From assembly GCA_030453055.1 (NCBI GenBank), contig JAKDLC010000022.1, forward strand, positions 1 to 14,267: 14,267 nucleotides of DNA, given 5' to 3'. Made by a program: the position numbers and the translations under genes. Positions 1 to 8,756 of the stretch are shown in pieces. This stretch comes from Nitrosospira sp. Lineage in GTDB: Bacteria; Pseudomonadota; Gammaproteobacteria; Burkholderiales; Nitrosomonadaceae. Position 1 is the first letter of the stretch. Each line of letters begins with the position of its first letter. The notes beneath the pieces were generated by a model. It was not told the origin of the DNA and ran no database searches. It saw nothing but the letters and a program-made list of their open reading frames with translations.

Positions 1-1
1 G

Positions 2-2527
2 CTGGTTGTTATCGGGCGAATGGCAGCTCATCGGGCGCAGGCCATCGTTGCCATCATTGCCATTGCGCTTGGAGTGTCGCTCGGATTTGCGATTCACCTG
101 ATCAATACGGCTGCCTTCAACGAGTTTTCCGCTGCCGCCAAAAGTCTCTCCGGACAATCCGACCTGCAAGTGCGCGGCACACAAACCACGTTCGACGAAT
201 CGCTATACCCCGCTCTGGCCCTGCGCGACAATGTCGAACTGGCCAACCCGGTATTGGAACTCGATGTCGCTGTCCCCTCCCTTCCGAATGAACGAAAACG
301 CACCACCTTAAAAATTCTCGGACTGGATATTTTTCGCGCCGCGGACATCGCGCCGGATTTGATCGGCATCCCGGCCGAAGACAGGTTGTTCGATATCCTC
401 GCCGACGACGCCATTTTTCTTTCCCCGGCGGCAATGGAATGGCTGAAGGTGAAGCGAGGCGATCCTCTGCCACTGCGCGTCGGAACTCAAACCATTACGC
501 TGCGGATCGCCGGTGGTTTGGTGCGAGCCCGCGCGGGGCAACGCATCGGCGTGATGGACATCGGCGCGGCGCAATGGCACTTCCAGCGTATCGGCCAACT
601 GTCGCGCATCGAATTGAAATTGTCGCCAGGCATTCATCACGACGCGTTCAAGGCGGCACTGGCACAGGAACTGGGCGCGCAATACCTCGTTACGGAAACG
701 GCGGATCAGGAGGCGCGCGTCGCCAATATGTCGCGCGCCTATCGCGTCAATCTGAATATGCTGGCGCTGGTGGCGCTATTCACCGGCGCATTTCTGGTAT
801 TCTCGACGCAGGTGCTGTCGGTCCTCCGGCGGCGCCACCAGTTTGCGTTGTTGCGGGTGCTTGGGCTCACGCGCAGGCAACTGCTGGGGCAGATTTTATT
901 GGAGGGGGCCACCCTTGGCGCCATTGGCTCGCTGTTCGGTCTTCTCCTGGGCTATGCGATGGCCGCTGCGGCGCTGCATGTTTTCGGTGGAGATCTGGGA
1001 AGCGGATTCTTTCCCGGAGTAAAACCAAGCATGCATTTTGACCCATTTGCCGCTGCGGTCTTTTTCGTTCTGGGACTGGGCGTCACCTTGTTGGGCAGCG
1101 CCGCCCCCGCCTGGGAGGCGGCAAGCGCGAATCCCGCGCCGGCACTCAAGTCCGGAAGCGAAGACGCTGCGCTCTCGAAACTGGCGACCCCTTGGCCCGC
1201 CCTGATTTGCCTGGCGTCGGGAGGCGTACTTACGCAATTGCCGCCGATTTTCAGTTTACCCGTCTTTGGCTATCTCGCGGTAGCGCTGTTACTGATCGGC
1301 GGCATTGCACTCATGCCGCGTCTTTCCGCATTGATCTTCTCCGCCGTATTTTTCGCCATAACCCGGCGCACATCCAGGGCCGTGCCGATACTGGCGTTGG
1401 CGCGGCTGGCCAATGCGTCCAACCAGGCCGCCATTGCTTTGGGGGGAGTGCTGGCGAGCTTCAGCCTGGTCGCTGCGATGGCGATCATGGTAACCAGTTT
1501 TCGGGTCTCGGTCGATGATTGGCTAAAGCATATCCTGCCCGCCGATTTATACGTACAGACGGCGGTAAGCGGCGATACGCGCGGCCTTACACCGGAGGAA
1601 ATGAAAGCCCTCGCCGCCACGCCCGGCATTTCCCGCGCCGATTTTTTCCGCTCATCGCAGCTAACGCTCGATCCGGGCCGGCCCGGCGTTGCGCTGATTG
1701 CCCGGCCCATCGACATGACCAATCCCGGCAATACCTTGCCGATGACAGGTGAAGTGATTGCGCCCGCCCTGCTCCCGAAGGATGCGATACCCATCTGGGT
1801 CTCGGAAGCGATGGTCGATCTATATGGTTATACGCTTGGCAAGCGGATGACGTTACCCATCGGCGGTTCTCGGCCCACCTTCGTGGTAGCAGGCGTGTGG
1901 CGCGACTATGGACGGCAATTCGGCGCGATACAGATGCAGCTGGCGGATTATCAGGCGCTGTCGGGCGATCGGAAGGTGAACGATGCGGCGCTTTGGCTGC
2001 AAGCGGGTGTAGCATCCGAGCAAGCGATTGCGTCATTGAAACGCTTGCCGTTCGGCAGCGCCCTGGAATTTTCCGAACGCGGCCAGATCCGTGCGTTGAG
2101 CCTGAATATTTTCGACCGCAGTTTTGCGGTAACCTACTTGCTGGAAGCGGTCGCGATTATTATCGGACTGCTCGGCGTGGCGACGAGTTTCTCGGCACAG
2201 ACTTTGGCACGCGCCAAGGAGTTTGGCATATTGCGCCATATCGGGGTGACGCGCCGCCAGATTCTCGGTATGCTGGCGGTGGAAGGCGGCTTGCTGACCG
2301 CGCTCGGCATTGTGCTCGGCGCCGTCCTCGGCTGGTGCATCAGCCTGATTCTCGTTTTCATCGTGAATCCGCAGTCATTCCATTGGACCATGCAATTGAG
2401 TCTGCCCTGGAAGAGTTTGATGGCGGTGGCGCTGGTATTGCTGATATTGGCCGCATTGACTGCGCTGGTGTCGGGGCGCAACGCGGTCTCGGGCAACGCA
2501 ATACGTGCGGTACGGGAGGATTGGTAA
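2..2527 (+). CDS. ABC transporter permease, two FtsX modules (5' end outside window)
   Basis: Inner-membrane permease of the MacB/LolCE-like type, whose relatives work with a separate ATPase to move lipids, lipoproteins or peptides, often by a mechanical mechanism. The reading frame is open to the window edge; the first Met is at base 20, but the preceding codons (LVVIGR) fit the usual amphipathic N-terminus, so the true start is probably upstream. Numbering from that Met: a first membrane helix at about 8-29 (AIIAIALGVSLGFAIHLI), a periplasmic MacB-like domain at about 35-235, an FtsX three-helix module at about 245-375 with the cytoplasmic loop ALLRVLGLTRRQLLG, two to three further helices at about 392-490, a second periplasmic domain at about 500-695 and a second FtsX module at about 705-820 with FGILRHIGVTRRQILG. 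The two matching loops show an internal duplication, so one chain may supply both halves of the transporter. The ATPase gene is not in view and is expected upstream. The stop overlaps the next start (TAATG), implying coupled translation. The substrate is unknown. Confidence 0.9.
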   Translation: MVVIGRMAAHRAQAIVAIIAIALGVSLGFAIHLINTAAFNEFSAAAKSLSGQSDLQVRGTQTTFDESLYPALALRDNVELANPVLELDVAVPSLPNERKRTTLKILGLDIFRAADIAPDLIGIPAEDRLFDILADDAIFLSPAAMEWLKVKRGDPLPLRVGTQTITLRIAGGLVRARAGQRIGVMDIGAAQWHFQRIGQLSRIELKLSPGIHHDAFKAALAQELGAQYLVTETADQEARVANMSRAYRVNLNMLALVALFTGAFLVFSTQVLSVLRRRHQFALLRVLGLTRRQLLGQILLEGATLGAIGSLFGLLLGYAMAAAALHVFGGDLGSGFFPGVKPSMHFDPFAAAVFFVLGLGVTLLGSAAPAWEAASANPAPALKSGSEDAALSKLATPWPALICLASGGVLTQLPPIFSLPVFGYLAVALLLIGGIALMPRLSALIFSAVFFAITRRTSRAVPILALARLANASNQAAIALGGVLASFSLVAAMAIMVTSFRVSVDDWLKHILPADLYVQTAVSGDTRGLTPEEMKALAATPGISRADFFRSSQLTLDPGRPGVALIARPIDMTNPGNTLPMTGEVIAPALLPKDAIPIWVSEAMVDLYGYTLGKRMTLPIGGSRPTFVVAGVWRDYGRQFGAIQMQLADYQALSGDRKVNDAALWLQAGVASEQAIASLKRLPFGSALEFSERGQIRALSLNIFDRSFAVTYLLEAVAIIIGLLGVATSFSAQTLARAKEFGILRHIGVTRRQILGMLAVEGGLLTALGIVLGAVLGWCISLILVFIVNPQSFHWTMQLSLPWKSLMAVALVLLILAALTALVSGRNAVSGNAIRAVREDW
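2514..2519 (+). promoter_or_regulatory. Shine-Dalgarno site deciding the start of the lipocalin-like gene
   Basis: GGGAGG lies in the last codons of the permease gene, 7 bases before the ATG at 2527. This is a good ribosome binding site, and together with the TAATG overlap it favours start 2527 over the in-frame ATG at 2605, which has only GAGG directly against it. Confidence 0.65.
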
Positions 2528-3663
2528 TGCACTTTCTTGATTGCAACTCAAGCGGCATACGTTGTTCTCGTGAACGTAAACGCTGGATCTCGGCATTCAC
2601 GAGGATGACAATTTTATCGTTGAGCTTCGCTGCGACTTTCGTTTCCGCTGCGCCCCCTCAGTTTTCCCAGGTGGTCCCTGGCATCGCGCTTACCTTTCCT
2701 CACGACTTCGGAGCCCATCCCGGCTTCCGCACCGAATGGTGGTATGTAACCGGCTGGTTGGAAACTCCCGACAAAAAACCGCTCGGTTTTCAAATCACTT
2801 TTTTCCGCTCCGCGACTGAAACCGACCCTGCCAATCCGAGCCGCTTTGCGCCCAGGCAGCTTATCATTGCGCACGCGGCGCTGTCTGATCCGGCTGTCGG
2901 AAAATTGCTGCATGACCAAAAGAGCGCGCGCGAGGGCTTCGGCCTGGCCTATACCAAAGAGGGCAATACGGATGTCAAGCTGGACGATTGGCGCATGATG
3001 CGCGATGAAAACGGCCGTTATCAGGCAAACATAAAAGCGAACGACTTTACGTTGCAGTTGTCGCTGACCCCATCACAAATGCCGATGCTGCAAGGCGATA
3101 ACGGCTTTTCGCGCAAAGGGCCGCGACCGGAACAAGCCAGCTATTACTACAGTGAACCGCATTTACAGGTTACCGGAACCGTGACGCGCGACGGCAAACC
3201 CGTGACTGTCAACGGTGTCGCCTGGCTCGACCACGAGTGGTCCACAGCCTATCTCGATCCGGATGCCGACGGATGGGATTGGGTCGGGGCCAATCTCGAC
3301 GACGGTTCCTCGCTGATGGCATTTCAGATTCGCGGTAAGAATGGGGATGAGATATGGGCGTATGCCGCGCTGCGCGACGCCTCCGGTCGCATCACGCTCT
3401 TCACGCCGGAACAGGTACGGTTTGATCCGCAGCGTACCTGGCGCTCGCCGCGCACCGACGCCACGTACCCGGTATCGATGCGGATTCAAACCGGCGCGAC
3501 CGAATGGCTGCTCACACCTTTGCAAGACGATCAGGAACTCGACTCGCGGCAATCGGTCGGCGCGGTCTATTGGGAGGGCGCAGTCACGGTCAGCCGTGAT
3601 GGCAAACCCGCTGGCCGTGGCTATTTTGAAATGACCGGTTACGTAAAACCATTAAAGCTATGA
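2527..3663 (+). CDS. Secreted AttH/CrtC-like lipocalin-fold protein
   Basis: A 378-residue exported protein of the AttH / carotenoid 1,2-hydratase-like family, a two-domain calycin (lipocalin-like) fold. From the family I recall a structure of a Nitrosomonas europaea member interpreted as a likely lipid or isoprenoid binder. Visible family signatures are HPGFRTEWWYVTGWL (64-78), LGFQITFFR (86-94), LDHEWST (234-240), GWDWVGANLDDGS (249-261), YWEGAV (348-353) and GRGYFEMTGY (363-372). A signal peptide is present: the hydrophobic stretch TILSLSFAATFVSAA at 28-42 with likely cleavage after an Ala at 41-42. It has an unusually long basic n-region (CSRERKRWISAFTRM) encoded by a repeat-like hairpin. 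Starting at the Met of base 2605 would give a signal peptide without that extension, but the ribosome binding site favours 2527. The gene is coupled to the upstream permease, so the protein is probably the periplasmic or outer-surface partner of that transporter. True hydratase activity is not implied; carotenoid genes are not in view. Confidence 0.88.
   Translation: MHFLDCNSSGIRCSRERKRWISAFTRMTILSLSFAATFVSAAPPQFSQVVPGIALTFPHDFGAHPGFRTEWWYVTGWLETPDKKPLGFQITFFRSATETDPANPSRFAPRQLIIAHAALSDPAVGKLLHDQKSAREGFGLAYTKEGNTDVKLDDWRMMRDENGRYQANIKANDFTLQLSLTPSQMPMLQGDNGFSRKGPRPEQASYYYSEPHLQVTGTVTRDGKPVTVNGVAWLDHEWSTAYLDPDADGWDWVGANLDDGSSLMAFQIRGKNGDEIWAYAALRDASGRITLFTPEQVRFDPQRTWRSPRTDATYPVSMRIQTGATEWLLTPLQDDQELDSRQSVGAVYWEGAVTVSRDGKPAGRGYFEMTGYVKPLKL
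2561..2609. repeat. Imperfect inverted repeat / hairpin inside the signal-peptide region
   Basis: Left arm GTTGTTCTCGTGAACG (2561-2576) and right arm CATTCACGAGGATGAC (2594-2609) can form a 16-position stem with one mismatch and three G-U pairs around a 17-base loop that contains CTGGAT. The right side (CTGGATCTCGGCATTCACGAGGATGACA) has the look of the dispersed proteobacterial repeats that read roughly CTGGATTCCCG...GGGAATGACA. The hairpin covers the alternative ATG at 2605. Pairing is seen directly; membership of a repeat family is inferred. Confidence 0.5.
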
Positions 3664-3668
3664 GCACG

Positions 3669-3698
3669 TTGAAAACAATCGCTTCGCACGACAATAAC
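3669..3698 (+). promoter_or_regulatory. Weak candidate sigma-70 promoter for the SWIM-SNF2 gene
   Basis: The 64-base gap before the helicase gene holds TTGAAA (3669-3674, five of six to the -35 consensus) and, after 18 bases, AATAAC (3693-3698, four of six to TATAAT). This would give a 5' leader of roughly 20 bases. The matches are modest, and readthrough from the upstream operon is equally possible. Confidence 0.25.
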
Positions 3699-3727
3699 CA
3701 TTCAATTTTTCCGGAAATCCTTGAGTC

Positions 3728-6700
3728 ATGACGGCACGTGGCAATTATGGACAAACCTGGTGGGGCGCGCAGTGGCTCAACGCGCTATCGCAGATCGACT
3801 ATGACAACCGCTTACCACGCGGGCGCAGTTACGCCAACAAAGGCGCGGTGACGAAAATCGAGATTCAGCATGGAAAAATTCACGCCAAGGTAAAAGGCTC
3901 TCGCCCACGGCCTTACAGCGCGGAGATCGAAGTCCCGGCAATGCCCCGGCAGCAGGCCAAGGCATTGCTCGACGCACTGGCGCTCGATCCTGTGATCATC
4001 TCGAAAATGCTCAACCGTGAGCTTGACCCCGCTGTATTGGAGCGAGCCAGAATGCTCAAGGTTGCTATTTTCCCGGCGCGCTGGAGCGATCTTTCCATGC
4101 GCTGCTCTTGTCCGGATTGGGCCGTGCCATGCAAACACCTGGCTGCCGTTATTTATCTGATCAGCCGGGAAATCGATGGTAATCCCTTTATGGTGTTCGC
4201 ATTGAAGGGCGTCGACCTCGCCCGGGAACTCAAAACCCGCCATATCGCCATCGAACGCGAAGCCGAGGCCGCATTGCCGACGGTGGATGCCTTGCTGCGC
4301 CCGCCGCAGCAGGATGCAACTTCGGCGCGGGATGACCCTGATCAGGAGGACTACACCACACTCGATTATTCCACCCTGCCCAACCTCGCCGCCTCTCTGG
4401 TAAGCGTACTGCCGGCGAATCCGACTTTTTTTCAGCATGGCGATTTTCGTAACACCTACGAAAAGGTGATGAAACGGGTGATCAGGAATGCCCGCCGTGC
4501 GCTTGAAGTCGCCGCGGAAGCGGGTGATGCAACGCCGGCCATTGCACCCACTGACAAGCCACGGATCATGCTCGATAACGAATATCAGCCAATGCTGGCC
4601 GGTTTGACGACGCTGGAGCGCTGGCCGGATTTGATATCCGCGCTGCAGCAATTGACCGAGGCCGATTTGCCCGATCTTCAGCCGGAAGTGGCGGCCATGT
4701 ACCATGCCCGCATGGCCAGTTTGCATCTGTTGGCGCAAGGCGCGGTATTGCCGCAGGGATTCGATGCGGGTAAATCCGGCGTAGGCATACGTTGGTTGCC
4801 GGCGGTGCTGGATGAGACCGTTCAGGCTTTGACCGGTCAGCTGGCAACGCTGCTTCCATCAGGATTATTGACTCACCGCAATGGCCACAAGGAGGTGAAT
4901 CTCTCCGGCGAGGCGCAAGCCATCGCGCTATGCGGTTTGTTTCTGGATGAATTCATCCGCCGCTGGAGTGATTCCGGTAAGGAAAAACCGCTTGGCAACA
5001 AACTTATCGACTTATTCTTTGGCCATGGCCGCACCCGGTTTGATGGACCCGGTGAAGGTGCGGTGACGGCCGGGGTGCAGTTATGGTTATCACGCTTTCA
5101 CATTGGCCAGCACACCTATGTACCCGTCTTGCGGCTTGAGGAAGACAGGACCGGATTTGGCTTGTCGCTGGGTGTGGCGGCACGCGAGGCGCCATTGCAG
5201 GAACCGGTCCCGTTTGCCGATCTGCTGACGGATAGCGCATGGCAGGCCAGCCGCTATGGCGTGCTGCAAACCACTTCGCTGCTGGCGGAATTTTTTCCGG
5301 CTTTCAACGGCTATATCAGTGCCGGCGCGACCGCGCCGATTCCCCTGAAATCCGAAGCATTACCCTCATTCCTGTTCGACACGCTGCCGATCATCCGGCT
5401 GCTTGGAATACGCGCACTGCTGCCCAAGGCTCTGGATCGCGTGCTGCGACCGCGCTTATCGATGAAGATGTCGGGTAAAGACATTGGGGCATCGGGTTAT
5501 CTCAATGCGGGTGACCTATTCAGTTTCGATTGGACCGTGGCGATTGGTTCCGTACCACTGACCCGCGCCGAGTTTGAGAAATTGGTCAAGACCGCCCACG
5601 GCGTTGTGCGGTTCAAAAGCGAATATGTGTATCTCGACCCCGCCGAGATTGAACGGCTGCGCTTGCAACTGGAAAAACCACCGCGGGCCACCGGTGCCGA
5701 ACTGCTGCGCATTGCCTTGGCCGAAGAGTATCTCGGGACACCGATAACGCTCGATGCGCAGGCGCGCGGCATCATTCGCGAACTCACCGAAATCGGCGAT
5801 GTGCCGCTACCCGGTGCGCTCAATGCGGTCCTGCGGCCGTATCAGGAACGCGGTTATGCCTGGTTGTACCGCAATATTCGCGCCGGCTTTGGCGGCATCA
5901 TCGCCGATGACATGGGTTTGGGTAAAACGTTGCAGATCATCGTCACGTTGCTTAAACTCAAGGAAGAGGGAAGCCTGAACGAAGCGAAAGCGCTGGTTAT
6001 CGTGCCAACCAGCCTGCTCACCAACTGGACAAAGGAAATCGCTCGCTTTGCACCCACGCTGACAGTGGACGTTTTTCACGGCACTGCGCGGATACTGGAA
6101 AAAGAGCGGCCGGATATACTGCTAACGACCTACGGCATGGCGCGCATGGATCTACCCAAGCTCAAAACGCAGTCCTGGCGCTTGGTCATTGTGGATGAAG
6201 CGCAAAATATCAAGAATCCCGCGGCCGCACAAACCAGGGCCGTAAAATCCATCCCGGCGCAGGCTTTTGTCGCCTTGACCGGCACCCCTGTCGAAAACCG
6301 GCTATCCGAATACTGGAGCATCATGGATTTTGCCAATCGTGGATTTATGGGTAATCTCACCAGTTTTACCAGGGAGTTTGCGGTACCCATACAGAGCCAC
6401 CATGATCACCATGCCGTCCATCGCTTCAAGCGCGTCACCAGTCCATTCCTGTTGCGGCGGCTCAAGTCGGACAAAAGCATTATCAGCGATTTACCGGACA
6501 AAATTGAACAGAATCAATACTGCGAGTTGACCCGGGAACAGACCGCACTGTATGAATCCGTGGTGCGCGAAGCCTTGCGGGTGATCGATGGCGAATCCGA
6601 CACGTTCAAGCGCCAGGGATTGGTGTTGCAGATGATCATGGCCTTGAAGCAGATTTGCAACCATCCCGCGCAATATCTTAAAAAGGGAGATGCCGGCGCC

Positions 6701-7228
6701 AACTTGTCAGGCAAGGCGGAACTGTTTCTTGATCTGCTCGAACCCCTGTTCGCCACCCATGAAAAAGTTCTGGTATTTACGCAATTCCGCGAAGCGGGTG
6801 AATTGCTGTCGAAATGGATCAAGGCACGATTCGGACGCGAACCACAATTCCTGCACGGTGGTGTCGCGCGGAAAACACGTGACACCATGGTGGACCGCTT
6901 TCAGAATGACCGCACGGAACGCGTATTTCTGCTGTCGTTAAAAGCGGGGGGCACCGGCCTCAACCTGACGGCCGCCGCCAACGTGATTCACTTCGACCTG
7001 TGGTGGAACCCGGCGGTCGAGGCACAGGCAACGGATCGCGCCTATCGTATCGGCCAGCAGCACAACGTGCAAGTGCACCGCTTGATTACCCGCGCCACGT
7101 TCGAGGAACGCATCGATGACATGATTCAATCCAAACGCGATTTGGCTGACCTGACCGTGGGTACAGGGGAAAAATGGATAGGAAATCTAAGCAACGCGGA
7201 GCTGAAAGACATATTCAGTTTGGGATGA
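3728..7228 (+). CDS. SWIM zinc finger-SNF2 family DNA helicase/ATPase fusion
   Basis: A 1166-residue SNF2/RapA-type protein, probably a cytoplasmic DNA-dependent ATPase that translocates along or remodels nucleic acid-protein complexes. The N-terminal part carries a SWIM zinc finger CSCPDWAVPCKH (C126, C128, C135, H137; CxCx6CxH), a DNA- or protein-binding module. A central region of about 500 residues ends in a segment resembling the bacterial SNF2-associated domain (FSFDWTVAIG at 598-607). The motor has a Q-like motif LRPYQ (702-706), Walker A DDMGLGKT (727-734), Walker B DEAQ (823-826), motif III LTGTP (850-854), motif V AGGTGLNL (1073-1080) and motif VI DRAYRIGQ (1103-1110), so all ATPase motifs are intact. 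An in-frame TGA at 3722-3724 fixes the ATG at 3728 as the earliest start; the ribosome binding site is weak (GGAAA, 10 bases upstream). Such proteins occur in housekeeping and in defence contexts; no defence partner is seen here. The cellular role is unknown. Confidence 0.93.
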   Translation: MTARGNYGQTWWGAQWLNALSQIDYDNRLPRGRSYANKGAVTKIEIQHGKIHAKVKGSRPRPYSAEIEVPAMPRQQAKALLDALALDPVIISKMLNRELDPAVLERARMLKVAIFPARWSDLSMRCSCPDWAVPCKHLAAVIYLISREIDGNPFMVFALKGVDLARELKTRHIAIEREAEAALPTVDALLRPPQQDATSARDDPDQEDYTTLDYSTLPNLAASLVSVLPANPTFFQHGDFRNTYEKVMKRVIRNARRALEVAAEAGDATPAIAPTDKPRIMLDNEYQPMLAGLTTLERWPDLISALQQLTEADLPDLQPEVAAMYHARMASLHLLAQGAVLPQGFDAGKSGVGIRWLPAVLDETVQALTGQLATLLPSGLLTHRNGHKEVNLSGEAQAIALCGLFLDEFIRRWSDSGKEKPLGNKLIDLFFGHGRTRFDGPGEGAVTAGVQLWLSRFHIGQHTYVPVLRLEEDRTGFGLSLGVAAREAPLQEPVPFADLLTDSAWQASRYGVLQTTSLLAEFFPAFNGYISAGATAPIPLKSEALPSFLFDTLPIIRLLGIRALLPKALDRVLRPRLSMKMSGKDIGASGYLNAGDLFSFDWTVAIGSVPLTRAEFEKLVKTAHGVVRFKSEYVYLDPAEIERLRLQLEKPPRATGAELLRIALAEEYLGTPITLDAQARGIIRELTEIGDVPLPGALNAVLRPYQERGYAWLYRNIRAGFGGIIADDMGLGKTLQIIVTLLKLKEEGSLNEAKALVIVPTSLLTNWTKEIARFAPTLTVDVFHGTARILEKERPDILLTTYGMARMDLPKLKTQSWRLVIVDEAQNIKNPAAAQTRAVKSIPAQAFVALTGTPVENRLSEYWSIMDFANRGFMGNLTSFTREFAVPIQSHHDHHAVHRFKRVTSPFLLRRLKSDKSIISDLPDKIEQNQYCELTREQTALYESVVREALRVIDGESDTFKRQGLVLQMIMALKQICNHPAQYLKKGDAGANLSGKAELFLDLLEPLFATHEKVLVFTQFREAGELLSKWIKARFGREPQFLHGGVARKTRDTMVDRFQNDRTERVFLLSLKAGGTGLNLTAAANVIHFDLWWNPAVEAQATDRAYRIGQQHNVQVHRLITRATFEERIDDMIQSKRDLADLTVGTGEKWIGNLSNAELKDIFSLG

Positions 7229-7256
7229 TGTTTGGGACCGCACCTTGAAAAAGCGG

Positions 7257-8756
7257 CTAAATCGAACAGACCAAGACCGGAAACGTCGACAGCCAACCGA
7301 GATGCACAGCCGGTGCTTCAATCCCATGAATGAGAAGGGCCGGGTAGACGCCCAGCGACGTCAGCACCAGTGTCAGCGCGGCCAGCGTTATGCTCTCCGC
7401 CGGGGAAGCCGATACCCCGAACGCCTCCTCTCGTTCAGGCGCCGCCCTTGGGTCAGGCGCGTACATTACCGCGATAATCCGCAGGTAATAGTACAGTCCG
7501 ATCGCGCTGCCAATCACCAGGACGATGGCAAGCAGCCATAACGATGCACTGACTGCGGCTGCGAGCACGTAGAACTTGCCGACGAAACCCATGGTCAGCG
7601 GGATGCCTGCGAGTGACAGCAACATGACCGTCAACACCCCAGCCAGCCACGGCCTGTGCCAGAACAGCCCGACATAATTGATGAGCATATCGCTGTCCTC
7701 TTCCGGCGCGCCTCTCGACAATACGGTAATAACGCCGAAGGCGCCCAGCATCGCAACAAAATAGGCGGCAAGATAATAAGTCACCGCCTCGGCCGCTATC
7801 GCACCGAAGGCCAGAAAGCCCACCAGTAGGTAGCCAAGCTGGGCGATCGACGAATAAGCAAGAATCCGCTTGATGTTGTCCTGTTGCAAGGCGAGCAGGT
7901 TTCCCACCAGAATCGTCGCGGCCGCGATCAGACTCAGCGCCAGCGTGACCGATTGGGACTGGTACGCCCCCGTCGCGAGAAAGTAGCGAAGCAGCATGGC
8001 AAGCATGGCGCCTTTTGAAACCGTGGCGATAAACGCGGTTACCGGCGCGGGAGCGCCTTCATATATATCCGGGGTCCACATATGGAATGGCACCAGCGCC
8101 AGCTTGAACCCGGCCCCGGCTACGATCAGCGCAAGTCCGGCGAGCCCGTAAGCGTCGAGCCGTTGCTCGTGAGCGGCAAGCATGACGCCAATTTGCGTGA
8201 ATTGCATCGTTCCCAGCTGCGCGTAAATCAGCGCCATGCCGAACAGAAGGAGTGCGGAAGAAAAACCCGCCAGGATCAGATACTTGATACCGGCTTCAAG
8301 CGGACGCTCGGCATTTTTCGGATAGGCGATCAGCGCAAAAAGCGAAATGCTGAGCAGTTCGAGTCCGAGCAGGAATGAAGCAAAATGACTGCTTGCCACC
8401 AGCACCGCGCCCCCCAGCGCCGCCAGCAGCAGCAGGACGTACAGAGCGTTGTGACGGCTTTCGCGACCACCGAAATAGCGGTAGCACAGCACCGTGACGA
8501 CAAAGGTTGCGGTGAAAACGAGGCCCATGTAAAACAACGTGTAGTTGTCTACGATCAGCAGTGGTGTAATCTGGCGTGGCCCGAAGTTCGCAGCAAAGGG
8601 TAGCGCGGCGAAGGAGAAGATCAGCCCCAGTAACGTCAAAATCATCGACGCCTGCGGGCGCCGGGTGAATGCGACGGTCAGCATCACCCCCACCGCACTC
8701 GCCGCGACAATGATCAGTGGCATCAAGACCATGATGTCGGAACGTGTGAGGATCAT
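7257..8756 (-). CDS. nuoN: NADH-quinone oxidoreductase subunit N
   Basis: Antiporter-like membrane subunit of respiratory complex I, in the inner membrane, contributing one proton channel. It is 499 residues long, matching the family, with about 14 hydrophobic helices. The charged residues of the channel are present: E133 in the GLELLSISLFAL helix, K218 in GAGFKLALVPFHMW, K247 in VSKGAML and K394 in GFVGKFYVL. The start MILTRSDIMVLMPLIIV aligns with E. coli NuoN. Its ATG overlaps the nuoM stop (ATGA), so translation is coupled. It is the last gene of the nuo operon here, and its stop lies 28 bases from the end of the convergent SNF2 gene. Confidence 0.97.
   Translation of the reverse strand: MILTRSDIMVLMPLIIVAASAVGVMLTVAFTRRPQASMILTLLGLIFSFAALPFAANFGPRQITPLLIVDNYTLFYMGLVFTATFVVTVLCYRYFGGRESRHNALYVLLLLAALGGAVLVASSHFASFLLGLELLSISLFALIAYPKNAERPLEAGIKYLILAGFSSALLLFGMALIYAQLGTMQFTQIGVMLAAHEQRLDAYGLAGLALIVAGAGFKLALVPFHMWTPDIYEGAPAPVTAFIATVSKGAMLAMLLRYFLATGAYQSQSVTLALSLIAAATILVGNLLALQQDNIKRILAYSSIAQLGYLLVGFLAFGAIAAEAVTYYLAAYFVAMLGAFGVITVLSRGAPEEDSDMLINYVGLFWHRPWLAGVLTVMLLSLAGIPLTMGFVGKFYVLAAAVSASLWLLAIVLVIGSAIGLYYYLRIIAVMYAPDPRAAPEREEAFGVSASPAESITLAALTLVLTSLGVYPALLIHGIEAPAVHLGWLSTFPVLVCSI

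Noticed and set aside
439..1041. 200-codon open frame on the plus strand within the permease
   Set aside because: Composition is Arg/Gly/Ala-rich shadow sequence, overlapping the FtsX permease, which has clear helices and domain structure.
1897..2526. Open frame continuing 210 codons upstream of the lipocalin-like gene over the permease
   Set aside because: It overlaps the well-supported permease frame, its translation lacks family character, and the ribosome site plus TAATG place the start at 2527.
3812..4738. 308-codon open frame antisense to the SNF2 gene
   Set aside because: It is a frame shadow of a GC-rich gene, with no recognisable motif; the plus-strand protein has clear domains over this region.
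7239..7256. Possible terminator hairpin (CCGC ... GCGG) between the convergent genes
   Set aside because: The stem is only four pairs and there is no T-run in either direction.
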